Below are positions 1 to 7,838 of a DNA stretch of 55,625 bases, piece after piece; within the stretch, counting starts at the first letter, position 1, and every line of letters starts with the position of its first letter. The DNA is taken from assembly GCA_003170415.1 (NCBI GenBank), contig PMZJ01000030.1, forward strand, positions 1-55,625, written 5' to 3'. The notes under the pieces are model-generated. The model saw nothing but the letters and a program-made list of their open reading frames with translations. It did no database searches and had not been told where the DNA came from. The stretch is from Phycisphaerales bacterium. Its GTDB lineage: Bacteria > Planctomycetota > Phycisphaerae > Sedimentisphaerales > Anaerobacaceae. A program made the position numbers and the translations under genes.

Positions 1-1
1 G

Positions 2-124
2 GGAAGGTCTTACGATTATATTATTAAGAAAATCAAAAGGAGAACAGGTCAGAAACTTAGCACTGGTCGTATCAGTCAAATAGTCACAAAAATGAAAGAA
101 ATGGAAAAGCAGGAGAGCAAATAA
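2..124 (+). CDS. 3' end of a gene cut by the window edge; possible DNA-binding C-terminus
   Basis: The reading frame is open from base 2 to a TAA stop at 122-124, giving about 40 codons with no start inside the window. The peptide is very basic and ends in a helix-like stretch (LSTGRISQIVTKMKEME) that resembles the recognition part of a helix-turn-helix domain. I cannot name the family. Codon use is AT-rich, like the next three genes and unlike the rest of the window. It could be a chance open frame, but the Lys/Arg-rich composition and the lack of stops over the whole visible stretch favour a real C-terminus. Confidence 0.4.
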   Translation, partial: GRSYDYIIKKIKRRTGQKLSTGRISQIVTKMKEMEKQESK

Positions 125-294
125 GATGAATAACTTGATATGTTTTTAAGGCAACCTCGGAGAAAAATATTGCTCATTATCAAGACTTTGGATATTATAA
201 AATTCAGAAGATTTTTGTGATTAAAATAAGTGCGTAAACGCATGTATTTGGAAGGTTTAGTTTTTTTCATATCTATAAGAATAAGGAGCTTATT

Positions 295-705
295 ATGGAA
301 AAACCGAATCCAAGTAATGGAACGCAGTTGGAAGAATTCAAGATTTATATAGAAACCTTTAGACATCACTTTGACCTCTTCGGTAAAGGTACATTAGCCT
401 ATTTTATGGTTATAGGCGTACTTTGTAGTTACCTTTTCAAAACAGATACTAACTTCTTGACAAAAGAGTTCTTAGCTACTTTCATTGTGATTTTTTCACT
501 CCTTTGTTCAGTAACCTGTTCTATTAGTCACAAATGGGTTACTGCTGTGGAAACACGAGCGAACATACTAAGCTCGGAACTTGGTATGGCTGCATTCCCA
601 TTTACTGGCTCAAAACGAGTTGTTACCTTGGTAATGGTCTCATCGTTCATACTGTTAATAGCAGGTGTTATACTCATCATTGGGATAAGCCTCGGCCTAC
701 TATAG
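295..705 (+). CDS. small multi-pass membrane protein of unknown function
   Basis: A 136-residue protein starting at ATG 295 after an AAGGAG ribosome site (about 282-287). An N-terminal soluble stretch of about 35 residues is followed by hydrophobic segments near residues 36-48, 58-76 and 110-135, with a polar loop (about 77-108) between the second and third. The last helix runs to the C-terminus, so the protein is probably anchored in the inner membrane with little outside it. I recognise no family. It lies in an AT-rich stretch and faces two other small membrane-type genes (1558-2049 and 947-1561) convergently. The small size and composition are typical of accessory or conflict-associated proteins, but no partner enzyme is visible. 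Confidence 0.6.
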   Translation: MEKPNPSNGTQLEEFKIYIETFRHHFDLFGKGTLAYFMVIGVLCSYLFKTDTNFLTKEFLATFIVIFSLLCSVTCSISHKWVTAVETRANILSSELGMAAFPFTGSKRVVTLVMVSSFILLIAGVILIIGISLGLL

Positions 706-946
706 TAGTTTTTAGGTGGCTTATACCATCTGCTATTTAACTGAACGGACTAATATCAGAAAGTAAAATGCTATCGAGGAATATATATCATAAATATATA
801 CTTACAGCACCTATCCACTTATATTAATGGGGAAGGTGAGAAAAATATACATATTAAAGTTTAAGGTTTACGGATTTAGTTTACGCCCCTCGATTATACT
901 CGGGGAAGGCGAAGCGCTGGGCGGGAAAAAACGGCTGCTGTCCCCA

Positions 947-1561
947 TTATTCCCCAGGAACTTTACGCAATAGCTTATTGAATAACACAATCGCAATATA
1001 TATTAGAAGCACTGTAGCTATGAATACTTGGGCTGCAAGGTAAGGGAGACACAATAGAAAAAGGAACAGCAAGACAAGAATTATGTCCAAAGAGTACCGT
1101 ATCCGATACTCAACATCAGCTCCAGTAATTATTGCGAGCCAAAACAAAAAAACCTTCTTCCAAGCAAATTTACTCCCAGGAATAATTATTTCGTAGGAAG
1201 TTTTCATTTTTTCAATGTTCGATTTTTGTGCAGGAATATCAATTAGTTGAATATATGTCTTTCCATCAAAATAGTCTGAAATATGATGTCTGATTCCTCC
1301 TTGTGTGGTCATATCATACAAAATACCACCTTCAAACATATTCACACAGTGGCTAATTATCCCTGGTCCTGTGTAATACATTACAAGCCATGATAAAAAA
1401 CTGTTTCTTCTATGTACGAATACACATCCGCATTTAACCTTTTCAAGTATGGGTAACAGACCTTCAGAAGCAAGAACAAACCCTGCCTTCTCTAGCCCTA
1501 TATCAGAGTAGATTCCCTTATGGAACCAGTATTTATAGAAGTCATAAACTGCAAAGATCAT
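947..1561 (-). CDS. membrane-anchored protein with a possible permuted NlpC/P60 (YiiX/YebB-like) domain
   Basis: A 204-residue protein. Residues about 40-115 carry a pattern like the lipocalin-sized permuted papain (YiiX/YebB, DUF830-like) proteins: a basic VFVHRRNSFLS strand-helix start, then YYTGPGIISHCVNMF, where the SH dipeptide matches the usual catalytic or structural His, then a turn with TTQGGIRHHIS. A clear nucleophilic Cys in the expected later position is not obvious, so activity is doubtful. Residues about 160-198 form one or two transmembrane helices. Its start codon overlaps the stop of the upstream gene (1558-2049) by 4 bp, so the two are translationally coupled and probably act together at the membrane. 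The fold assignment is tentative. Confidence 0.5.
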   Translation of the reverse strand: MIFAVYDFYKYWFHKGIYSDIGLEKAGFVLASEGLLPILEKVKCGCVFVHRRNSFLSWLVMYYTGPGIISHCVNMFEGGILYDMTTQGGIRHHISDYFDGKTYIQLIDIPAQKSNIEKMKTSYEIIIPGSKFAWKKVFLFWLAIITGADVEYRIRYSLDIILVLLFLFLLCLPYLAAQVFIATVLLIYIAIVLFNKLLRKVPGE

Positions 1562-2049
1562 GCTCTTAGTGAGTTAACAAAAGCAAAATAAGCATTTAGG
1601 GAACCGACAAAAAATAATATATAGCTCAATATAACTAATATAATTGCCACTCCGTTATAAAACCACCAATGTCGCCAGAATTTCGATTTGCTAACATTTT
1701 TTTTGTTGTCGCCATTTGCATCAACAAGTCCTGCCAGATAAGTAACGCCACTCGCTATAGCAGCACATAGTACTCCAAAAACGAACAGAAGCATCGAAAA
1801 ACACAATGTCAACAATAGGCAACGCTCAATACTATTGGCCATCGTCGTGCCAACAAATGCGAGTAATGCTACAGAAGCTCCGGCATTGACTAATAAAGCG
1901 GCTTTCAGAGCACCTTGCCCTTGCATATTTACATTCTGATAGACTGCTATACTACTTAACATTTCGGCTTTCCAGATTTCAAGGTTGCGGTGTTCCTGAG
2001 CTTTCCAAATATCCCATTCTTGCCTAATTTTTTCGGAATTATCGTTCAT
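1558..2049 (-). CDS. membrane protein with N-terminal amphipathic helix, coupled to the downstream papain-like gene
   Basis: A 163-residue protein. The first 45 residues are charged and helical, rich in Glu, Lys and Trp (two WKAQE/WKAEM-type repeats), followed by a small hydrophobic helix with an Ala/Gly-rich face (about 48-68), a second helix (about 75-105) and a C-terminal helix (about 133-155). The upstream sequence has a GGAG site just before the ATG. No family recognised. Overlap of its TGA with the ATG of the next gene indicates a two-gene operon. The layout (cytoplasmic coiled region plus 3-4 short membrane helices) resembles small membrane effectors found beside sensors or enzymes, but this is only an analogy. 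Confidence 0.55.
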   Translation of the reverse strand: MNDNSEKIRQEWDIWKAQEHRNLEIWKAEMLSSIAVYQNVNMQGQGALKAALLVNAGASVALLAFVGTTMANSIERCLLLTLCFSMLLFVFGVLCAAIASGVTYLAGLVDANGDNKKNVSKSKFWRHWWFYNGVAIILVILSYILFFVGSLNAYFAFVNSLRA

Positions 2050-2336
2050 ATAAAATCTCCTGCGTTAATACTATCGTGAATTAATATGCTTTTGTACACG
2101 TTTGGTAATTATATCGACGAGGAGGAAGTAAAAAAAGGTAAAGTGGAAAGAAACCTAAAATATAGAAGACAGCAGGCCCAGCTTCACTATGCTTCGGAAA
2201 ACTGGGCCACAGATCGTGGTCTGGGGTCTTCGCTGCGCTACGAGAGGACTGGCGGGAGGATGCGGAGGAAAACGGCCTTGACTATTGGGGCCGAAAAAGG
2301 TAATATCCTGAACTTTGTTTTGAACCGTAAAGACGA

Positions 2337-2458
2337 CGCAGATTCACACGGAAAAGCGGTTTAGACACGGATTAACACTGATTTACACTGTTTGTAACTC
2401 GTTTCCGCCTTCGCTAAAGCTACGGCGGATAAATCTCTGTGTCCTCTGTGGCTAATTA
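2337..2458. repeat. composite dispersed repeat upstream of ppdK
   Basis: Two or three short repeat motifs lie end to end: CACGGATTAACACTGATTTA, a palindromic CGCCTTCGCTAAAGC segment (2406-2427) and CTCTGTGTCCTCTGTGG. Related copies occur at 25678-25763, 26619-26680 and 27540-27660. I recall motifs of this type as widespread in environmental bacterial genomes. The element ends just before the ribosome site of ppdK, so the ppdK leader probably includes it. The stretch 2050-2336 before it holds no gene I can support. Confidence 0.6.
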
Positions 2459-2477
2459 TTAAAAGGAGAAAATGATA

Positions 2478-5195
2478 ATGGCGAACAAGATGGTGTATTT
2501 CTTCGGCGGGGGCAAGGGCGAAGGAAACGCGAAAATGAAGAACCTCCTCGGCGGCAAAGGAGCGAACCTTGCTGAAATGGCAAAACTCGGGGTTCCGGTC
2601 CCGCCGGGCTTCACGATTACTACCGAGGTCTGCACTTATTTCTATCAGAACAAGAAAAAATACCCCAAAGGCCTTACAGCAAAGGTCGATGAGTCGATGC
2701 GCAGGATAGAGAAGATTATGGGCAAAAAGTTCGGCGACCCCAAGGACCCGCTTTTGATGTCCGTCCGCTCCGGCGCCCGCAAGTCGATGCCGGGAATGAT
2801 GGAAACGGTGCTGAATGTCGGGCTTACCACAAAGACGATTCCGGGATTGATTGCGAAAAGCGGCAACGAGCGGTTTGTGTATGACGCGTATCGGCGGCTG
2901 ATAATGATGTACTCGGATGTCGTGATGGAAAAGGCGGCGGGCATTGAGCCGAAGGACGACGAGGGGATTCGCAAGCAGTTAGAAAAGATAATGGGCCACC
3001 TCAAAGAGCAAAAGGGATACAAATCCGACACCGATATGACCGCGATAGACCTCAAGAACCTCTGCGAATTGTTCAAGAGCAGGGTAAGAGAAGTATTAGG
3101 CAAGGAATTTCCGGATGACCCCAACGCACAATTGTGGGGCGGTATCGATGCGGTATTCGCATCGTGGAACGGCAGGCGGGCAATCAGCTACCGCAGAATC
3201 GAGGGCATCCCCGATGAATGGGGGACGGCAGTAAACGTCCAGACAATGGTGTTTGGCAATATGGGCGATACATCCGCAACGGGCGTCGCCTTCACGCGCA
3301 ACCCGGGCAACGGCGAAAACTTCTTCTACGGCGAATACTTGGTCAACGCACAGGGCGAAGACGTCGTCGCGGGCACCAGGACGCCTGCCCCGGTCAACGA
3401 GGATTCAAAGAGCGAGCACAACAAGGAACTGGTATCCTTAGAAAAGGGAATGCCGAAAATTTACAAGGAACTATACGACACACAGAAACGCTTAGAAAAG
3501 CATTACCGGGACATGCTCGATATCGAATTTACAATCGAGAGCGGCCGGTTCTGGATGCTGCAATGCCGAGTGGGCAAACGCAATGGCCCGGCGGCGGTGC
3601 GTATGGCAGTAGATATGGTAAAAGAAAAGCTCATCAAAAAGGAAGAAGCGGTAATGCGCGTTACGCCAGACCAGCTGGATGAGCTATTGCACCCGATAAT
3701 TGACCCCAAGGCGGAAAAGGCAAGCAAGCCGATGGCGAAGGGCCTGCCAGCGGGGCCGGGCGGCGCGGTCGGACAGATTGTGTTCTCAGCTCAAGCAGCG
3801 GTTGACTGGAAAAAGTCGGGCAAGGACGTTCTTTTAGTCCGTGAAGAAACAAACCCGGAAGACGTCGAGGGTATGCGGGCAGCACAGGGCATCCTGACCG
3901 CTCGCGGCGGTATGACCTCGCACGCGGCGCTGGTCGCTCGCGGCTGGGGCAAATGCTGCGTCGTCGGCTGCAGCGCTATCGAAGTCGATTACGCCAAAAA
4001 AGAACTGCACATCGCAGGCAAAGTCCTCAGGGAAGGCGACTGGCTTACGCTCAACGGCACAAAGGGCGCGGTTTACGAAGGCAAACTGCCTATGCTCGAC
4101 GACACCGCGGAAAACGTCCTGCTAAGCAGCTTCCTGAAGATTTGCGACAGCGTAAGAAAACTCGGCGTCCGCACCAACGCGGATACGCCCGAAGACGCAC
4201 AGAAGGCAAAACAATTAGGCGCGGAAGGCATCGGCCTGTTCAGGACGGAGCATATGTTCTACGGCAAGGGTTCCGATGAGCCATTGTTCATCCTGCGCAA
4301 GATGATTGTTTCCAAGAACAAAGCAGAAAGACAAAAGGCGGTCGATGAACTGTTCCCATACGTAAAGAAAGCGATTAAGGGGACACTCGCGGCGATGGAT
4401 AATATGCCCGTTGTGATTCGTCTGCTCGACCCGCCTCTTCACGAGTTTGTGCCGCAGGATAGAGTTAAGCAGGAACAGTTGGCAAATGAGCTGCATATAT
4501 CGCTCGAAGACCTCGCAAAGAGAGCCGAGGCGATTCACGAAACCAACCCGATGATGGGACATCGCGGCGTGCGATTAGGCATCACGTACCCGGAAGTCAG
4601 CGAAATGCAGATACGGGCGATTTTCGAGTCGGCAGCAGAACTGATTAAGGAAAAGAAGAAACCATATCCGGAGATTATGATTCCGGTCGTCTGCGACGTC
4701 AAGGAAGTGAAGAACCAACTCGATATGGCAAGAGCGGTTTACAAGCAGGTCCTCGCCAAGACGGGCGTAAAGAAGATTCGCCACAAATTAGGCACAATGA
4801 TTGAGATACCGAGAGCGGCCTTAATCGCCAACCAGATAGCCACAGAGGCGGAATTCTTCTCATTCGGGACAAACGACCTTACGCAGATGACGTTCGGCTT
4901 CTCACGCGACGACATCGGCGGATTCGTGCCCGATTACCTCCAGAAGGGTATCCTGCCGGGAGACCCGTTCGTGAGTATCGACCAGGTCGGCGTCGGCGAA
5001 CTGATTAAGATAGGTATCGAACGAGGCAGAAAGACACGCAAAGACCTCGAAGTCGGCATCTGCGGCGAACACGGCGGAGACCCGGCAAGCATCGAGTTTT
5101 GCCACAAGGTCGGGATGAATTACGTTTCCTGCTCGCCGTTTAGAGTACCCATCGCACGACTCGCCGCCGCGCAGGCCGTCGTTAATAACAAATAA
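2478..5195 (+). CDS. ppdK: pyruvate, phosphate dikinase
   Basis: Interconverts pyruvate, ATP and phosphate with phosphoenolpyruvate, AMP and pyrophosphate in the cytoplasm. About 905 residues, the usual length. The N-terminal ATP-grasp region starts with the Gly-rich GGGKGEGN and GGKGANLAEM motifs. The swivelling phosphohistidine domain contains GGMTSHAALVARG with the catalytic His near residue 482. The C-terminal TIM barrel carries LDPPLHEFVP and GICGEHGGDP, whose Cys (about 862) is the general acid. I chose ATG 2478 over ATG 2472 because the AAGGAG site (2463-2468) is then about 9 bases away. The gene stands alone, preceded by a dispersed repeat and followed by a strong terminator. The pyrophosphate-linked enzyme suggests a fermentative or energy-saving glycolysis. 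Confidence 0.97.
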   Translation: MANKMVYFFGGGKGEGNAKMKNLLGGKGANLAEMAKLGVPVPPGFTITTEVCTYFYQNKKKYPKGLTAKVDESMRRIEKIMGKKFGDPKDPLLMSVRSGARKSMPGMMETVLNVGLTTKTIPGLIAKSGNERFVYDAYRRLIMMYSDVVMEKAAGIEPKDDEGIRKQLEKIMGHLKEQKGYKSDTDMTAIDLKNLCELFKSRVREVLGKEFPDDPNAQLWGGIDAVFASWNGRRAISYRRIEGIPDEWGTAVNVQTMVFGNMGDTSATGVAFTRNPGNGENFFYGEYLVNAQGEDVVAGTRTPAPVNEDSKSEHNKELVSLEKGMPKIYKELYDTQKRLEKHYRDMLDIEFTIESGRFWMLQCRVGKRNGPAAVRMAVDMVKEKLIKKEEAVMRVTPDQLDELLHPIIDPKAEKASKPMAKGLPAGPGGAVGQIVFSAQAAVDWKKSGKDVLLVREETNPEDVEGMRAAQGILTARGGMTSHAALVARGWGKCCVVGCSAIEVDYAKKELHIAGKVLREGDWLTLNGTKGAVYEGKLPMLDDTAENVLLSSFLKICDSVRKLGVRTNADTPEDAQKAKQLGAEGIGLFRTEHMFYGKGSDEPLFILRKMIVSKNKAERQKAVDELFPYVKKAIKGTLAAMDNMPVVIRLLDPPLHEFVPQDRVKQEQLANELHISLEDLAKRAEAIHETNPMMGHRGVRLGITYPEVSEMQIRAIFESAAELIKEKKKPYPEIMIPVVCDVKEVKNQLDMARAVYKQVLAKTGVKKIRHKLGTMIEIPRAALIANQIATEAEFFSFGTNDLTQMTFGFSRDDIGGFVPDYLQKGILPGDPFVSIDQVGVGELIKIGIERGRKTRKDLEVGICGEHGGDPASIEFCHKVGMNYVSCSPFRVPIARLAAAQAVVNNK

Positions 5196-5232
5196 AAAGG
5201 TTTCCACCAAAGGCGGTTTCCTCAAAATATTT

Positions 5233-5277
5233 AACCCCGCCACTTCGCCAAAAGCGAGTGGCGGGGTTGTTATTTTT
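5233..5277. terminator. Rho-independent terminator between ppdK and the cupin gene
   Basis: A perfect 12-bp stem, AACCCCGCCACT (5233-5244) with its complement at 5257-5268, extended by an inner CGC/GCG pair, followed by a T-rich run (5269-5277). It ends ppdK and may also serve the convergent cupin gene. Confidence 0.88.
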
Positions 5278-5308
5278 AAGAAAACAGTGCAATCTGTTAA
5301 ATCTGTGG

Positions 5309-5653
5309 CTAAATTGTCCCTGTTTCTTTCGGAATATAATCTTCCCTGACAGGGGAAAAAATCTCGATTGCGACGGAGTCCTCGATGATTTGTGCACCGT
5401 GGGTGACATCGGCGGGGATGCACCACGAATCGCCGGGGCGAGTATCGTGCTGAGTATCTCCTATTTTGAGCAGTATATGGCCTTTTACGAGATAGCCGGT
5501 CTGCTCGTAAGGATGGCTGTGCTCGGGTAACACGCTGTCCTTGGTAAGAAGAAATTCGGTCATCAGAGTTCTGCTACCGTAACAAAGAGTCTTTTGCCTG
5601 ATACCTTTAATGGGTTCTTTGTAATCGTCTTTACTGTGTTTGCCAAATAGCAT
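5309..5653 (-). CDS. small cupin-domain protein
   Basis: A 114-residue single-domain cupin. The first cupin motif is PEHSHPYEQTGYLVKG (metal ligands His, His, Glu), and the second is PGDSWCIPADVTHGAQ with the last His. The middle GHILLKIGD strand is typical. Members bind a metal and a small carboxylate, sugar or signal, and many are dioxygenases, isomerases or sensors; the substrate cannot be told here. It is a monocistronic gene on the minus strand, convergent with ppdK. Confidence 0.85.
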   Translation of the reverse strand: MLFGKHSKDDYKEPIKGIRQKTLCYGSRTLMTEFLLTKDSVLPEHSHPYEQTGYLVKGHILLKIGDTQHDTRPGDSWCIPADVTHGAQIIEDSVAIEIFSPVREDYIPKETGTI

Positions 5654-5733
5654 TATCTTTGCCTTAAAAAGCTATCCAATCGTTTCGTTATCCAGCAATT
5701 GTATAAAATATCCCGGCAAAATAAAAGACACTG

Positions 5734-5796
5734 ACCCGGCAATAAAGTTGCCGGGCTAAGCAAAAAGAGTAAACCTGCCGTAAAACGGCGGGCTAA
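5734..5796. repeat. two short hairpins, each ending in CTAA
   Basis: The first is stem CCCGGCAA, loop TAAAG, returning stem, then CTAA (5735-5759). The second is a CCTGCCG-type stem, loop TAAAA, returning stem, then CTAA (5774-5796). The stems differ in sequence but keep pairing, while the A-rich loop and the CTAA tail are conserved. The same design recurs at 6702-6780. Confidence 0.65.
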
Positions 5797-5808
5797 ATAC
5801 AGACGAAA

Positions 5809-6510
5809 TTACTTCGGATAGCCGATTGTCTGTGCCACGACTATTTGTTCGGGCTTAACTTTAATGGTTTCGCCGAATTTTTTCTGGTCAACCATTCCCC
5901 TGACGGTCGCCGCCAGGCCCTGCGACGCACAATACAGATAGACGTTTTGAACCATACAACCCACTTCAACATCTCCCCAGATTTTTCGTTTTTCTTCCGG
6001 GACAGGCGCAGGGGCATTTGGGGCGGGCTTGAGGGTAAAAACATAAACGAGGTTGAGCGGGGCAATGAATACAAAATCCTGCATGCCGGCCAACTTTCTA
6101 AAATCGCCTTTCGCGACGGGTTTAAGCTCATGTTTCGCCGCGTCATATAAATAGATGCCCTCAGGCAGCACCACGTAAATATCAACGCAATAAATACCCA
6201 TCGCCGCCGGCGAAGTGCGTTTGCCGTCAGGCCTGTTCACGCCGTCCGCTGCCCAAAGCAGGTCAGACAACTGTTGCAGCGTTACCCTCTTGTCCGAGAT
6301 GTCCCGGTTTGTTTTTCTTTTCTTCAGGGCCTGCATTAAAGAAATTCCCCGGTTCAAATCGGGGGGATTGAGTTTGATAACGTCGTAGGTTTGGGGGATC
6401 GGCTGCTGATTGGTTCCTGTTGCCTCGTTGGCATCATTGGCAAAGCCGGTACTTGCCGAGGCAAGCACGGTGAGGGCGGGCACGCTTTTTAAGAACGTTC
6501 TGCGATTCAT
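5809..6510 (-). CDS. SagB-type nitroreductase family protein with Tat-like signal
   Basis: A flavin-dependent oxidoreductase of the SagB/ThcOx nitroreductase branch, about 233 residues. I start it at ATG 6510 because GGAGAATATT precedes it and the protein then opens with MNRRTFLKS, a twin-arginine export signal with a hydrophobic Ala-rich core. The mature part holds LMQALKKRKTNRDISDK (FMN phosphate-binding Arg-rich motif), LSDLLWAADGVNRPDGKRT, a central sheet and the C-terminal IGYPK. Such exported planctomycete proteins are common; the natural substrate is unknown. No partner gene for peptide cyclisation is nearby, so a role in natural-product oxidation is unlikely. A run of hairpin repeats follows its stop. 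Confidence 0.85.
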   Translation of the reverse strand: MNRRTFLKSVPALTVLASASTGFANDANEATGTNQQPIPQTYDVIKLNPPDLNRGISLMQALKKRKTNRDISDKRVTLQQLSDLLWAADGVNRPDGKRTSPAAMGIYCVDIYVVLPEGIYLYDAAKHELKPVAKGDFRKLAGMQDFVFIAPLNLVYVFTLKPAPNAPAPVPEEKRKIWGDVEVGCMVQNVYLYCASQGLAATVRGMVDQKKFGETIKVKPEQIVVAQTIGYPK

Positions 6511-6701
6511 AATATTCTCCAATCTTAATTTTTGTAACAAAATTCAGATATACCGCACTAACGTCAATTCTACCCTCAAAATCGCACGAGTTTCAATAAA
6601 AAATTTGACTTGCAGCAATGCCCCCGGCAGGTTCGGTATGACCTGCATAAGATTTTTGGGGAATACAAACGGAAGAACCCCGCCATGTGGCTTCTCAATG
6701 A

Positions 6702-6780
6702 CCCCCAAGCAGGCTTGGGGGCTAACCAATGAGGAAAAAAGCCACTCGTCGAGTAACCCCCCAATAAATTGGGGGGCTAA
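6702..6780. repeat. two more CTAA-tailed hairpins
   Basis: Stem CCCCCAAGC, loop AG, returning stem, CTAA (6702-6725), and stem CCCCCCAA, loop TAAA, returning stem, CTAA (6757-6780). Same layout as 5734-5796 with different stem sequences. They lie in the 340-bp gap (6511-6852) between the nitroreductase start and ahbAB, which otherwise holds only the ATTCCCGC repeat and no gene that I can support. Confidence 0.65.
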
Positions 6781-6784
6781 ATTT

Positions 6785-6834
6785 CTGGATTCCCGCTTTC
6801 GCGGGAATGACAAAAGAACGCGGGAATGACAGTT
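6785..6834. repeat. ATTCCCGC...GCGGGAAT dispersed repeat
   Basis: A palindrome ATTCCCGC-TTTC-GCGGGAAT (6789-6808) followed by TGACA and a second half-copy CGCGGGAATGACA (6819-6831). This is a repeat type I recall from many bacteria, where it produces spurious peptides such as SFPRKRESR when read. A related degenerate copy is at 11786-11862. Confidence 0.75.
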
Positions 6835-6852
6835 ATTAAACTAGTTGCAAGA

Positions 6853-7836
6853 TTACTTTTTGAGTTTTTCCGCCGTAGGCAAGACCGCAAACGACGTTAT
6901 CCTCTCTTTTTTAACAAACCTCTCCACCGTCTTGCGAATATCTGCCATATCGCTGCCGTGCATCATCGCGAAGATATTAAAAGGCCAACCTTTAAATCTT
7001 TTTCGCTCGTAGCAATGACTGACAATTCCAATGGCCGCTAATTTTTCGCCGATTTCAACCGTCCGCGATTTATTTGCTTTGCAGACAAACATCGCGTTGA
7101 CGGTAAAGCCCAGTTTGTTATGATTTACCATCGCCCCCAGCCGATTGATTACTCCGCTATGAATCATTTCGACGATATGTATCAAACTATCGTAATTTTC
7201 AAACGCATCTCTACCAAGAAAATTGAATGGCCGTTTAACTACTTTTAATCCCTTCTGCAATCCATTTAATATCTGCTCATCAATAGAACACAGATGACGG
7301 AGGACTGAAGACAGAGGACTGCAGACGGAGGACACGGCTTCGCTACGCTTCGCCGTGGCAGGCAGCAATCGCTTTCCGTTGCTTGCCGCGTCGAAACGCG
7401 CATCTAATTTAAAGACCCGCACAACAGGCAAACTATTGAAAGTAGCGCCGAAACGTTTCGATAATTTTTTCAAAATCGCATCGAGACCCTTTTGTGAATC
7501 CGCCCGAAGGGTAAACCAGAGGTTGTAATGATGCTCACGCAGGTAATTATGTGATACGCCCTTTAATTTATTAACAGCCGAGGCGACCTTTTTTAAATCC
7601 TTCTGCTCGATATGGGCTGCGACGAGAGTGCTGGCCTTGCCAATCGCCCGCCAGTTTATCGATACGCCGAGGCGTCTGATTACGCCGAGTTTGACGAGCG
7701 CCCGTGTGCGCGTGAGGACTTTTGCTTCGCTGCTTTTGAGAATCCGGGCGATTATCGCGAATGGTCTTTCGGCTATCGGCAGCCCCGTTTGCAGCTCGTT
7801 ACACAGCCGCTTATCAAACGCCGAGAGGTTGCTCAT
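6853..7836 (-). CDS. ahbAB: siroheme decarboxylase, AhbA-AhbB fusion
   Basis: Removes two carboxylates from siroheme to give 12,18-didecarboxysiroheme, the first step of the alternative heme route. The 327 residues hold two AsnC/Lrp-like halves, each a winged helix plus a ligand-binding domain. The first half ends with the AhbA-type motif SHNYLREHHYNLWFTL (about 94-109). The second carries the AhbB-type SHCYERKRFKGWPFN and MMHG. In known organisms these are separate subunits of a heterodimer; here they are joined. The joint, residues about 152-184, is encoded by dispersed-repeat DNA. It starts two bases after the ahbD stop, so the two form an operon. An Lrp-type regulator is the other reading, but the double His/Arg motifs argue for the enzyme. 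Confidence 0.85.
   Translation of the reverse strand: MSNLSAFDKRLCNELQTGLPIAERPFAIIARILKSSEAKVLTRTRALVKLGVIRRLGVSINWRAIGKASTLVAAHIEQKDLKKVASAVNKLKGVSHNYLREHHYNLWFTLRADSQKGLDAILKKLSKRFGATFNSLPVVRVFKLDARFDAASNGKRLLPATAKRSEAVSSVCSPLSSVLRHLCSIDEQILNGLQKGLKVVKRPFNFLGRDAFENYDSLIHIVEMIHSGVINRLGAMVNHNKLGFTVNAMFVCKANKSRTVEIGEKLAAIGIVSHCYERKRFKGWPFNIFAMMHGSDMADIRKTVERFVKKERITSFAVLPTAEKLKK
7283..7372. repeat. dispersed repeats inside ahbAB, forming the inter-domain linker
   Basis: The DNA contains GACGGAGGACTGAAGACAG-type units and an adjacent GGCTTCGCTACGCTTCGCC palindromic motif. The first type recurs at 32070-32145 in non-coding DNA. Both are read in frame in ahbAB and supply a low-complexity linker. 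Confidence 0.6.
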
Positions 7837-7838
7837 TG

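Noticed and set aside
2086..2364. 92-codon open frame on the plus strand upstream of ppdK
   Set aside because: Low-complexity, runs into dispersed-repeat DNA, has no ribosome site and no recognisable domain.
5281..5312. Possible small dispersed repeat AATCTGTTAAATCTGTGGCTAA
   Set aside because: Only a partial match to the other blocks; too short to call.
6410..6829. 139-codon open frame on the plus strand opposite the nitroreductase start
   Set aside because: It spans antisense coding DNA and the CTAA hairpins and the ATTCCCGC repeat (ends in SRFRGNDK-type peptide).
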